Positions 37,734 to 46,500 of a DNA stretch of 64,000 bases are shown one piece after another. Below the pieces are notes generated by a model. It was not told the DNA's origin. It made no database searches and saw only the letters and a list, made by a program, of their open reading frames with translations. The stretch's first letter is position 1. Each line of letters begins with the position of its first letter. Origin of the DNA: Aequorivita soesokkakensis (GTDB lineage Bacteria; Bacteroidota; Bacteroidia; Flavobacteriales; Flavobacteriaceae); assembly GCF_001641085.1 (NCBI RefSeq), contig NZ_LXIE01000050.1, forward strand, positions 62,001 to 126,000, written 5' to 3'. The position numbers and the translations under genes were made by a program.

Positions 37734-37775
37734 AAATGTTATATGTTTAAAGTTATAAGTTTAAAGTTTAAAGTT
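37734..37775 (-). repeat. Heptanucleotide array before lpxB
   Basis: Six contiguous 7-bp units that, read on the minus strand, follow AACNNNN: AACTTTA three times, AACTTAT, AACATAT and AACATTT. The array begins 4 bases upstream of the lpxB ATG (37729), mirroring the 4-base distance at eno. Confidence 0.65.
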
Positions 37776-37790
37776 GTGGTTCCTGATAAT

Positions 37791-37825
37791 AACCAGAAAC
37801 TAGAAACTTGAAACAAGAAACTATT
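37791..37825 (+). repeat. Heptanucleotide array at the end of ddl
   Basis: Five 7-bp units on the plus strand: AACCAGA, AACTAGA, AACTTGA, AACAAGA and AACTATT. The last unit overlaps the ddl stop codon (37821-37823). The orientation is opposite to the array at 37734-37775, 15 bp away. Confidence 0.65.
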
Positions 37826-38798
37826 TTATTACATTTTGAATAAGAATATCAAAAAATTCCGTCAATGTCATTCCAGCCTCTCGGGCTTGTTTGGGAACGA
37901 TGCTTTCTGTGGAAAGACCGGGATTGGTATTAATCTCAAGAAAATAGGGTTTTCCTTTTTCAATAATAAATTCGCTACGGGTGATGCCTTTCATATTCAG
38001 CAATTTGTAAATACGGACGGCTTCTTTTTGTACCATTTCGGTCTCTTCCTCGGAAATTCTTGCAGGAGTAATTTCCTGTGATTTCCCTAAATATTTTGCT
38101 TCGTAATCAAAAAAGTCATTTTCGGAAACAATTTCGGTAACCGGAAGCGCGATTATTTCTTCGCCTTTATTATAAACTCCAACCGAAACTTCAACACCAA
38201 CAAGGGCTGTTTCAATTATAATTTCAGAATCTTCCTTAAAGGCATTTTCAATGGCGGGCATCAGTTCTTCCATTTCGTGAACTTTGCTCACGCCAAAACT
38301 GGAGCCGGAACGGTTTGGTTTTACAAAACAGGGCAGGCCGGTTTTCTTTACAATTTCTTCCAAATTAATTTCCGTGCCTTCATTCACATAATACGAATTT
38401 GCAGCCCGAACCCCAAAATTCTTTAAAACCGAAAGACAATCACGTTTGTTAAAACTCAGCGCCGCTTGGTAATAATCCGTACTGGTATGCGGAATTTTCA
38501 GCAATTCCCAATAGGCTTGCAAATAGCCATCCTCACCGGGCGTCCCGTGTATGGTATTAAAAATAACATCGGGGCGAATGGTTTCCGTGCCGTTATTAAA
38601 GCTAAAATCTGCTTTGTTTACGGGATGTTTTGTGCCGTTTTTAGCAACAAAATACCAGCCTTCCTCCAAAATATGGACTGGATACACTTCATATTTATTT
38701 TTATCGAGGGCGTTGCAAACCACTTCGCCGCTGTTTAGCGAAATCTCAAACTCGCTGGAATAGCCGCCCATAGCCACGGCAATATGTTTTTTTCCCAT
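37821..38798 (-). CDS. ddl: D-alanine--D-alanine ligase
   Basis: 325 residues starting MGKKHIAVAMGGYSSEFEIS. The ATP-grasp enzyme makes the D-Ala-D-Ala dipeptide for peptidoglycan. Visible motifs are IHGTPGEDGYLQ, the substrate-binding serine region PCFVKPNRSGSSFGVSKV and FLEINTNPGLSTESIVPKQA. It is divergent from the PASTA gene across 110 bp and precedes lpxB on the minus strand. Confidence 0.96.
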   Translation of the reverse strand: MGKKHIAVAMGGYSSEFEISLNSGEVVCNALDKNKYEVYPVHILEEGWYFVAKNGTKHPVNKADFSFNNGTETIRPDVIFNTIHGTPGEDGYLQAYWELLKIPHTSTDYYQAALSFNKRDCLSVLKNFGVRAANSYYVNEGTEINLEEIVKKTGLPCFVKPNRSGSSFGVSKVHEMEELMPAIENAFKEDSEIIIETALVGVEVSVGVYNKGEEIIALPVTEIVSENDFFDYEAKYLGKSQEITPARISEEETEMVQKEAVRIYKLLNMKGITRSEFIIEKGKPYFLEINTNPGLSTESIVPKQAREAGMTLTEFFDILIQNVIK

Positions 38799-38866
38799 AA
38801 CAAATCATTAAAACCTACGTTAAATAACTCACAAAACAAAAATATCACTTATCCATAGAAAGATAC

Positions 38867-38889
38867 TAACTTTGGGTTTTATATTTTTG
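38867..38889 (+). promoter_or_regulatory. Two candidate -7 boxes for the PASTA-rluD pair
   Basis: TAACTTTG (38867-38874) and TATTTTTG (38882-38889) both match TANNTTTG, 34 and 19 bp before the start codon at 38909. Neither has a TTG box at 19 bp. On the other strand CAAAAATA (38837-38844) is an exact complement of the motif and may serve ddl. Confidence 0.42.
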
Positions 38890-38908
38890 TGCATTAACAA
38901 AGAAACGT

Positions 38909-39541
38909 ATGACTTTTTTCCAGTTCGTATTTTCCAAAGCATTTTTGAAGCAATTACTAATCGCTATTGTTGCATTACTTGTTTTGACTTTTTTAATTTT
39001 ATGGTGGTTACGCATAACTACAAATCACAACGAAAAGATTGAAGTGCCAAATCTCGCCAAGATGTCATTGGACAAAGTAGAGGAGAAGTTGGACGAAATG
39101 GACCTTCGCTATGAAATCCTGGATTCTGCAAACTACAATCCAGATTTTCCAAAATATTCCGTAATTGACCAAATTCCGAAGCCCGGCAAATTTGTAAAAG
39201 AAGACCGAAAACTATATTTAACATTAAACCCTTCAGGCTACCGCAAAATTGAAGTGCCCGATGTGTTGGGCCGCACGCGTCGCCAAGCTGAGCCAACACT
39301 TTTGGCGATGGGTTTTGTTATTGGAAAAATAAGTTACCGCCCGCATATTAGCGACAACGTTTTGGAATTGCGCTACAAAGGCGAAAAACTTGAACCTGGC
39401 ACCCCGCTTCAAAAGACTTCTATAATAGATTTGATTGTGGGTGATGAATCATTGAACAGAATTCAATCTGAAGAAGAACCTTCCGAAGAAAACCAAGATG
39501 CTCCTGTTCAAAATGAAGAAGAGAACAATGGCGAATTTTAA
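38909..39541 (+). CDS. Single-pass membrane protein with PASTA domains
   Basis: 210 residues: a short cytoplasmic start, a membrane helix (about 14-35), two PASTA-type repeats (about 45-110 with VPNLAKMSLDKVEEKL, and 112-176 with VPDVLGRTRRQAEPTLLAMG) and an acidic tail (about 185-210). PASTA domains bind peptidoglycan or muropeptides and normally occur in penicillin-binding proteins and Ser/Thr kinases; here they stand alone. The gene is divergent from ddl and its end overlaps rluD by 14 bp. Confidence 0.88.
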   Translation: MTFFQFVFSKAFLKQLLIAIVALLVLTFLILWWLRITTNHNEKIEVPNLAKMSLDKVEEKLDEMDLRYEILDSANYNPDFPKYSVIDQIPKPGKFVKEDRKLYLTLNPSGYRKIEVPDVLGRTRRQAEPTLLAMGFVIGKISYRPHISDNVLELRYKGEKLEPGTPLQKTSIIDLIVGDESLNRIQSEEEPSEENQDAPVQNEEENNGEF

Positions 39542-40574
39542 AGAGGAGGAAATTGAAGATACTGACGGTAGTGATGACCTTTATGAGCATTACCGCTTTA
39601 AGGCAGACAAAGGGCAGGGCGCGCTTAGGGTAGATAAATACCTGATGAACCTCATTGAAAAGGCCACGCGCAACAAAATACAAAAAGCCGCTACTGCGGG
39701 AAATATCTACGTAAATGGCGTTCCCGTAAAATCCAACTACAAAGTTAAAGGCAATGATGTGGTGACGGTGCTTTTTGAGCATCCTCCGTATGAATTTCTG
39801 CTTGTTCCTGAAAATATTCCTCTCGACATAGTTTATGAAGACGATGCTGTACTCGTAGTGAACAAGCCTGCGGGAATGGTGGTACATCCTGGGCATGGAA
39901 ATTACAGCGGAACACTTATAAATGCGTTGACGTATCATTTTGAAAACCTTCCGAATAATTCAAGTAATAGACCAGGTTTAGTTCACAGAATAGACAAAGA
40001 TACCAGTGGATTATTGGTTGTTGCAAAGACTGAGGAAGCGATGACACATCTCGCCAAGCAGTTTTTTGATAAAAGCACGGAGCGCGAATATGTGGCTTTG
40101 GTTTGGGGAAATGTGGAAGAGGAAGAAGGAACGATTGAAGGCAACATAGGCCGCCATCCAAAAAACCGTTTGCAAAACACTGTTTACGAAAACGATGAAG
40201 AGGAAAGAGGAAAACCAGCGGTTACACACTATAAAGTTTTGGAACGATTGAGTTATGTTACTTTGGTGTCTTGTAGATTGGAAACGGGACGTACACATCA
40301 AATTCGGGTGCATATGAAATACATTGGGCACACCCTTTTTAACGACGAGCGTTATGGCGGCGAAAAAATATTGAAAGGCACAACTTTTAGCAAATACAAG
40401 CAGTTTGTTGAAAACTGTTTTAAAGTATTGCCACGTCAAGCTTTACACGCCCGTACTTTGGGTTTTGTGCATCCAACTACTGGAGATTTTATGCGCTTTG
40501 AATGCCCCATTCCAGAGGATATGGAAGCGTGTTTGGAGAAATGGCGAAATTATTCGCAGCATGTAATTGAATAA
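39528..40574 (+). CDS. rluD: 23S rRNA pseudouridine synthase, RluD family
   Basis: 348 residues from ATG at 39528 (MANFKEEEIEDTDGSDD). An acidic N-terminal extension leads to an S4 domain (about 35-95, DKYLMNLIEKATRNKIQKAA) and the catalytic domain with Asp156 in LVHRIDKDTSGLLV. RluD makes pseudouridines in helix 69 of 23S rRNA. An earlier ATG at 39498 adds ten residues, but 39528 starts the conserved form. Overlap with the PASTA gene suggests coupling. Confidence 0.93.
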   Translation: MANFKEEEIEDTDGSDDLYEHYRFKADKGQGALRVDKYLMNLIEKATRNKIQKAATAGNIYVNGVPVKSNYKVKGNDVVTVLFEHPPYEFLLVPENIPLDIVYEDDAVLVVNKPAGMVVHPGHGNYSGTLINALTYHFENLPNNSSNRPGLVHRIDKDTSGLLVVAKTEEAMTHLAKQFFDKSTEREYVALVWGNVEEEEGTIEGNIGRHPKNRLQNTVYENDEEERGKPAVTHYKVLERLSYVTLVSCRLETGRTHQIRVHMKYIGHTLFNDERYGGEKILKGTTFSKYKQFVENCFKVLPRQALHARTLGFVHPTTGDFMRFECPIPEDMEACLEKWRNYSQHVIE

Positions 40575-40581
40575 TTGCCAA

Positions 40582-40636
40582 GTCGAGCGGAGGTCTCGAC
40601 TGCCTTTCGACTGTGCTCAGGACGGGTTGCTCGACC
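40582..40636. repeat. GTCGAG/CTCGAC inverted-repeat element between convergent genes
   Basis: GTCGAG (40582-40587) and CTCGAC (40595-40600) are perfect arms with a 7-base loop; a further TTCGACTGTGCTCAG (40606-40620) and TGCTCGACC follow within 40 bp. The element is GC-richer than its surroundings and fills the gap between rluD and the FG-GAP gene. I recall similar TTCGACTGCGCTCAG elements as dispersed intergenic repeats in flavobacteria. Confidence 0.55.
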
Positions 40637-40656
40637 GGACAATTTATTATTCTATT

Positions 40657-42414
40657 TTAATTCTTCACCCATTTAGCAGTAGAAGTATGCTCACCATCAG
40701 AAATGGTTACGAAATAGAGACCGCTATTTAAATGTTTTAAATTATAGCTATTTGAAATTTCAAGATTTCTTTCTTCAGAAAAAACAACTTTTCCGTCAAT
40801 ACTATAAATTTTCATTTTTGCATTTTGAATCGTTTCCGAAATTTTAAATGACAATATTCCTTCCGAAGGATTAGGGAATATTTTTATTGTAGGCGATGCT
40901 ATAAAATCTGATACTCCAGCTATTGGATCCAACTCTACGAATCCATCGCGAGTATTGTCGCCTTTATAACCGTTGCGTTTTATGGTATCGGGATTGTATG
41001 GAACATTAAGGTTGTAAACATTTACAAAAGTAGAATCTATTCCGGAGCCAAAAGTTAAAGTGTAACTATTTGCCGTAAGATCTAACATTCCATCATCGTC
41101 TACATCGCCTAAAACGGCTCCGTTCAAGAAGGTAAAACCGTGAGGACGTAAAGGAAATCCAGCTATTTCACCGGAGCCGTCTAACGAATAGGCATGTATA
41201 AAGCCTTCACCAGCGGCATCGGTTAAAACACTTGGAAAAATAATATCCAAGACACCATCGTCATTAACATCGGCAATGGAAAGTACACCTTCGGTGCCGC
41301 CATATTTTTCTATCGGGAAATTGGGTATGTTGTTGCCATCTGGATCAAGGGCATAAATAACAGGCAATTCTACGCCAGGGGTTCCGCTAGTATTGCGGTC
41401 TGACATAAAAATTTCAAATGTACCGTCGTCATTTATATCCAAAACTGTTGGTGGGGAATAGGTCCAGCCTCCCAGCGGTATGGGCCATCCGGATCTGTAG
41501 TTGCCATCGTGTTCCATAACATAGAAACCAGGATTATCACCGTGGTTGCTTCCTATAATTTCCAAGTCGTCATCCCCATCAAGATCAGCGAGGATTGGGG
41601 ATTGGTAGGAATAACTTACTGTAGGGTCAAAAACTGGAAAACCTGGAAATACTTGCCCTTGGTTATCAAAAATATACATTCCTGCTGAAGAGGCAGCTAT
41701 AACCACATCGAGGTTGCCGTCGTTGTCCATGTCAGCAATAGAAGGAGTGAAAGCAGGGGTTGCTGCAACTTCAACAGGCCAGTTGGCATTTATAGGTGTA
41801 GCATCCATTTTAATAGCATGGACAAAACCCTGCGCGCTTCCCACGCGTTCCCCCGTAATAATATCCAAAATGCCATCGCCGTTTAGATCTGCCACAGCAG
41901 GTGCGTTGATCATCCAGTGATTGTCAAAGTTTAATGGCCAGCCTGCAAGGTCATTCCCCAGATTATCCATTAAATATATCCTGCCTGCATTTGGTACACC
42001 GCCTGTATTCAGCACTATTTCAAGTGAACCATTTCCATCCAGATCTGCAACAGTTGGTGGGAGTAATATTGTGCCGCTTACGGCTTTTTCCCAAAGTAAG
42101 TCGCCATTGCCTTTAAAGGCATAAAGGGTATTCCAAATTCCATAAAGTATTTCATCAACGCCATCATTATCTATATCGGCTAAAGTTGCTCCGCGACTAT
42201 TTTTGAAATTAGGATGTGCTGGTTCGCCGTAACGCCAAAGCATATCGAATACTTGCGTTTTTTTTGGGCTGTAATCATTTGTTGGAAGCGGTATTGTTTC
42301 TGCTGAGATAGTTCCGTCTTCATTTAGGTTAGCCTTTTTGCCTAATTCTTGGGCAATTGTTGTTGATACTATTCCGATAAATAAAGAGAATAGGAGAGTG
42401 GTTTTCTTTTTCAT
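40657..42414 (-). CDS. FG-GAP/VCBS-repeat protein with T9SS sorting domain
   Basis: 585 residues: signal peptide (1-21, ending TTIAQ), then at least eight calcium-binding loops of the form DxDxDGxxDI (for example LADIDNDGVDEILYG and IADMDNDGNLDVVIA) that build a beta-propeller, and a C-terminal Por secretion domain (about 505-585, IKIFPNPSEGILSF to STAKWVKN). The last domain directs export through the type IX system and anchoring at the cell surface. The ligand is unknown. It converges with rluD and faces a 475-bp gap upstream. Confidence 0.9.
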   Translation of the reverse strand: MKKKTTLLFSLFIGIVSTTIAQELGKKANLNEDGTISAETIPLPTNDYSPKKTQVFDMLWRYGEPAHPNFKNSRGATLADIDNDGVDEILYGIWNTLYAFKGNGDLLWEKAVSGTILLPPTVADLDGNGSLEIVLNTGGVPNAGRIYLMDNLGNDLAGWPLNFDNHWMINAPAVADLNGDGILDIITGERVGSAQGFVHAIKMDATPINANWPVEVAATPAFTPSIADMDNDGNLDVVIAASSAGMYIFDNQGQVFPGFPVFDPTVSYSYQSPILADLDGDDDLEIIGSNHGDNPGFYVMEHDGNYRSGWPIPLGGWTYSPPTVLDINDDGTFEIFMSDRNTSGTPGVELPVIYALDPDGNNIPNFPIEKYGGTEGVLSIADVNDDGVLDIIFPSVLTDAAGEGFIHAYSLDGSGEIAGFPLRPHGFTFLNGAVLGDVDDDGMLDLTANSYTLTFGSGIDSTFVNVYNLNVPYNPDTIKRNGYKGDNTRDGFVELDPIAGVSDFIASPTIKIFPNPSEGILSFKISETIQNAKMKIYSIDGKVVFSEERNLEISNSYNLKHLNSGLYFVTISDGEHTSTAKWVKN

Positions 42415-42889
42415 AAGTTTTCAATTTATTTTTATAAAGCTATCGATAAATGTTGGGTTATCAAAAGGTAATACATGTGGCCAGAAAACTTACTTGGAAA
42501 TTTTTAGCAGTATAGGATGAAGGGTTTAATATTGAAGTAATGGATTTAATATTTATAAAATAAGCTATAAACACGCTATATATATACTATAATTATGCTA
42601 TATACATGCTTTAAATTGTTGATTATTGTGATATAATGCACTAATCTATTTTTTAATTTGTTTGGTTTTCAGGTTTGGAAGTAATAAGAAATTATTACAA
42701 TAATTGAATTATCAGTTGGTCTGTTTTTTTTGGAGTTCCGTTCTCATTTTCTTCGAAGACGCTTCTCCTTTGGGGGCGGGGAACCTATTTGCTTTTTTAT
42801 AAAAAAGTTTTTTATATATTGCTCCACGTTTTGTTAACGTTTGACAAATGCTTTAAAAAGAATTCTACCCATTTCAACTCCACACAATT
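42415..42889. other. 475-bp AT-rich gap between divergent genes
   Basis: No coding frame is convincing here. It contains an 11-bp-period AT-rich tract (42564-42618), several T-runs and a short GC-richer patch near 42770-42790 (TTTGGGGGCGGGGAAC). I find no exact TANNTTTG box on either strand, though both flanking genes must be transcribed from this region. Confidence 0.6.
42564..42618. repeat. 11-bp-period degenerate tandem tract
   Basis: Five consecutive 11-mers: GCTATAAACAC, GCTATATATAT, ACTATAATTAT, GCTATATACAT and GCTTTAAATTG. The period is close to one helical turn, with a GCTATA-type start in phase. It could be curved DNA upstream of one of the divergent genes. Confidence 0.45.
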
Positions 42890-43519
42890 ATGAAAAAAAC
42901 ACAATCAATTAACTTTATTATATTGCTAGTTTTTGCCCTTTTAAGTTTTAACGCGCATAGCCAATATGGTATTATCGAAATGAAAAATGGCGATCAATTT
43001 GAAATGGCAACTGAGGACCTTATTGTTGAAAGAGATTCCCTAAGATATTTTAAGGAATATTGGAAAAGAAAAACAACAATTATGGGATTTGGAGCTGGTA
43101 AACTACTCCAAGAATATAAAGATAAATCTGACCTTGTTAGTATTGATGATATTAAAAAAATTCATGTAAAAGGGAAATTGACCGTAGGCAGGCAATTAAT
43201 TTATAATTATATCGGCATTAAATACATAAAAGATAAGAAGCGTTACGAAGAATATTATGTAGTTGAAGATGGCGAATGCCAGTTATTGGTTAAAAGTGGA
43301 GATGTAAATGATATTTTTTCAATCTATGTGCAAACGGGAGATGAAGAACCCTTTGAACTACATAGGTCCGGAACAGGAACAGGGCCAAAATATGAGCGGA
43401 AAGCAAAGGTTTATTTCGCCGAATGTGCGCCTGCCATGGAATTCATAAATAAAAAAGGTTTTAAAAGATCTGAACTTCCAAAAGTAGTGGAGTTATACAA
43501 TAACGAGTGTTTGGAATAA
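42890..43519 (+). CDS. Secreted protein of unknown function
   Basis: 209 residues with a signal peptide (about 1-24, ending NAHSQ). I recognise no family. The mature part is mixed alpha/beta and charged, opening with YGIIEMKNGDQFEM, a pattern seen in proteins that report on a sensed or stored quantity, but that is only a resemblance. Two cysteines lie near the end (FAECAPAMEF and YNNECLE) besides one at GECQLL. It lies between two FG-GAP genes and 72 bp before the second one. Confidence 0.6.
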   Translation: MKKTQSINFIILLVFALLSFNAHSQYGIIEMKNGDQFEMATEDLIVERDSLRYFKEYWKRKTTIMGFGAGKLLQEYKDKSDLVSIDDIKKIHVKGKLTVGRQLIYNYIGIKYIKDKKRYEEYYVVEDGECQLLVKSGDVNDIFSIYVQTGDEEPFELHRSGTGTGPKYERKAKVYFAECAPAMEFINKKGFKRSELPKVVELYNNECLE

Positions 43520-43525
43520 CTTTTA

Positions 43526-43588
43526 AACCAGAAACCGAAAACTGATAACCGCTAACCGCTAACCGACAACCGATAACTGATAATTAAA
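43526..43588 (+). repeat. Longest heptanucleotide array, before the large FG-GAP gene
   Basis: Eight perfect-length 7-bp units (43526-43581), all starting AAC and then C or T: AACCAGA, AACCGAA, AACTGAT twice, AACCGCT twice, AACCGAC and AACCGAT; a ninth, AATTAAA, is degenerate. The array starts 6 bases after the upstream stop codon and ends close to the ATG at 43592. Confidence 0.72.
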
Positions 43589-43591
43589 AAT

Positions 43592-46500
43592 ATGAAACAC
43601 CTACTACTCACCCTAACCCTGCTTACCTCTTTTTTTGCCAGTGCGCAAACTGATTTTCTTAATCACCTAATCATTGATAATACTTTTAGTGTTTTTTACA
43701 TTAGCTGTACAGTAGCTATAGACGTAGATGATGATGGTGATTTAGACTTAGTTTCTGGAGCATCAAGTGGTGACCGGATTGCGTGGCAGGAAAATATTGA
43801 TGGATTGGGGACTTTTGGGGATATTAAAATAATTACCGAAAATGCCAAGGCAGTTGTATCGCTTATTGCAGCAGATGTTGACAATGACGGAGACTTGGAT
43901 TTAATATCTGCCTCAAAAAACAATCAAACTTTAGCATGGTATGAAAATCGCGATGGAACGGCTGGCTTTGGCTCTCAACGGATTATTTCTTCAGATTTAA
44001 GTTATTTGCGAACTGCTGCTGCTAGCGATATAGATGGAGACGGTGATTTGGATATCTTAATAAGTGCTGAATACAATATAAAATGGTTTGAGAATTTGGA
44101 TGGTGCTGGTAGTTTTGGAAACTTACGTACAATAGATACAGATGCATGGGGCAGTATGGCTATTGCTACGGCGGATTTGGATGGAGATGGTGATATGGAT
44201 GTGATATCCAACACATCATCAACAATAGACAATTACATTCACATAAATTGGTACGAAAATTTAGATGGGCAGGGTACATTTGGAACTCCTACTTTGCTCT
44301 ATGATTTTGCTTCTGAACCCAATTATTCGGTTTATTCAAAAATATATACAAGTGATTTGGACGACGATGGAGATAGCGATATTCTATTTTTTACAAATCA
44401 CGAAATATGGTGGGTTGAAAACACGGATGGTCAAGCCACTTTTGAAAATCACTTAGTTGACCAGCGTTATCAGCGAAATAGATATATGAATTTGGAAGTG
44501 ACAGATATGGATGAAGATGGAGATTTGGATATTGCAAGTGCTGGTTTGGAAGCTGGAGATCCTGACCGTATTGCTTGGTTTGAAAATACGGATGGCGAAG
44601 GTACTTTTGGAAGCTTACTAGATATTGCCAGACCTGATCTTGATACTACAGGAATATTGGTAGCTGATCTTGATGGGGACGGAAAAAAAGATATTACAAA
44701 AAGCGCTGCTTTTGAGCCATGTTTGGTATGGTATAAAAAGCTTGATAACCAAGGTAGCTTTGATTCAGAACAGGTAATTTCGAAATTCTTTTCTCACCCT
44801 AAACAAGCACAGGCAATAGATGTAGATGGCGATGGAGATTTAGATGTACTATATTTGGTTGATCAGGCTCTTGTGTGGCATGAAAACCTAGATGGTGCTG
44901 GAACGTTAAGTTCGCAACATTTGATTAAAAATCATTTTTATCTTGGCTATGTAGCAAGTGATTTTAATGGGGATGGGCTTATAGATATAGCCGCTGGACA
45001 AGGAAATAATTTTATTTGGATGGAAAATCTAGGTGGAGGTAATTTTGGAGCAGAAAATAATATAACCATCAATGTGAATGTTTTGTCAACCCCCCAAGCA
45101 AGTGATATTGATAGTGATGGCGATATGGATATTATTTACATAAAATCTATTAATTCAAGTCTAACCTATATCGTTTATCTTGAAAATAATGGGTCAGGAG
45201 GTTTTGCAGCGCCAGAGAATTTAACCTTTGTGCAATCGCAGATAGGGTCTCTACATCTTACTGATTTGGATGGGGATATGGATGTTGATTTAATGTACTC
45301 TAAAGCCAGTGGTAGTGCAAAAATTGCTTGGATAGAGAATACAGATGGACAAGGAACCTTTGGTAGTCCAGTATTTATTAACAATAATACAGGAGGACGT
45401 CTAACTACAGGAGATATTGATGGCGATGGCGATTTGGATATCTTGGTTGCACATGATATTACTGAAATTGAATGGTTGGAGCATCTTGATGGAATGGGGA
45501 CTTTTGGGCCCTTGCAAAGAATCTCTGGAAGTATTGACGTAAGGGGTGCGAATGATTTAAGAATAGTAGATATTGATAATGATGGTGATAATGATGTATT
45601 GGTAGCATCAGATGAGAATTCAAATTTAATTTGGTATGAAAACCTGGATGGCGAAGGTGATTTTGGAACCAAAAACATAATTACTGATACGACTCCTGAT
45701 CCTAATAGCGCCTTTCCAGCAGATTTAGATAACGATGGGGATTTTGATATTATACTTTCTTCAGATGGAGTTCCTGCCAAGGGAGTTTCTTGGCTTGAAA
45801 ATATAGGTCTTTCAAATAATAGAATACAAGGAGACGTTACTTTGGATATCGACGCAAATGGTTGTTCTCCATCGGATTTACCGATAGGGAATGTTATGGT
45901 TACTACATCAAACAACACCGAAACTTTGGCAACTTTTACTTTCGCTAATGGATATTATCAAATATATCCCATGCAGGAAGGTGAATATACAACAGAGATA
46001 GTTTCTTTACCATCCTATTTTAGTTCAGATCCAGAATCTCATATTAATCAGTTTGCAGGTGTAAACAATGTTGTTGTTGCAGACTTTTGTGTTGCTGCCA
46101 ATCAGACCGTTAATGATGTTAATATAACGATGTATCCATTAAATTCGGCGCGACCTGGATTTGGTGCTAGTTATATAGTTAATTTTAATAATGTTGGAAC
46201 TACCGTATTAAGTGATGTAATTACTATTGAATTTGATGGCTCAAAAATGGAATTTTCGAATGCTAGTGAACCAGTTTCCTCGCAAACTTCAGAGGCGATT
46301 ACTTTTGATTATTTAGAACTTAACCCTTTTGAAAGTCGTTCTATTGAGATGCATTTTCAGGTTTATACAATACCAACAACCAATATAGGTGATGTTTTAA
46401 GTTTTAGGACTACCATTGAACCAACTTCCATAGATACAACAGCAGAAGATAACGTTTTTACTTTTAACCAAACCGTTATAGGAGCTTACGATCCAAATGA

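Noticed and set aside
39498-39527. Earlier rluD start
   Set aside because: Adds ten residues unlike the family and overlaps the PASTA gene further; MANFKEEE at 39528 is the better start.
42770-42800. GC-rich patch with GTTCC/GGAAC in the 475-bp gap
   Set aside because: Arms are short and far apart, with no T-run or conserved element visible; not enough to call a feature.
43526-43588. CRISPR array
   Set aside because: Units are 7 bp and contiguous with no spacers, and no cas genes are in the window.
45175-45918. 247-codon frame on the minus strand inside the large FG-GAP gene
   Set aside because: Its Ser/Pro/Lys-rich product with repeated SKSPSPS is the antisense reading of the DGDGDLD repeats, and the plus-strand gene is unambiguous.
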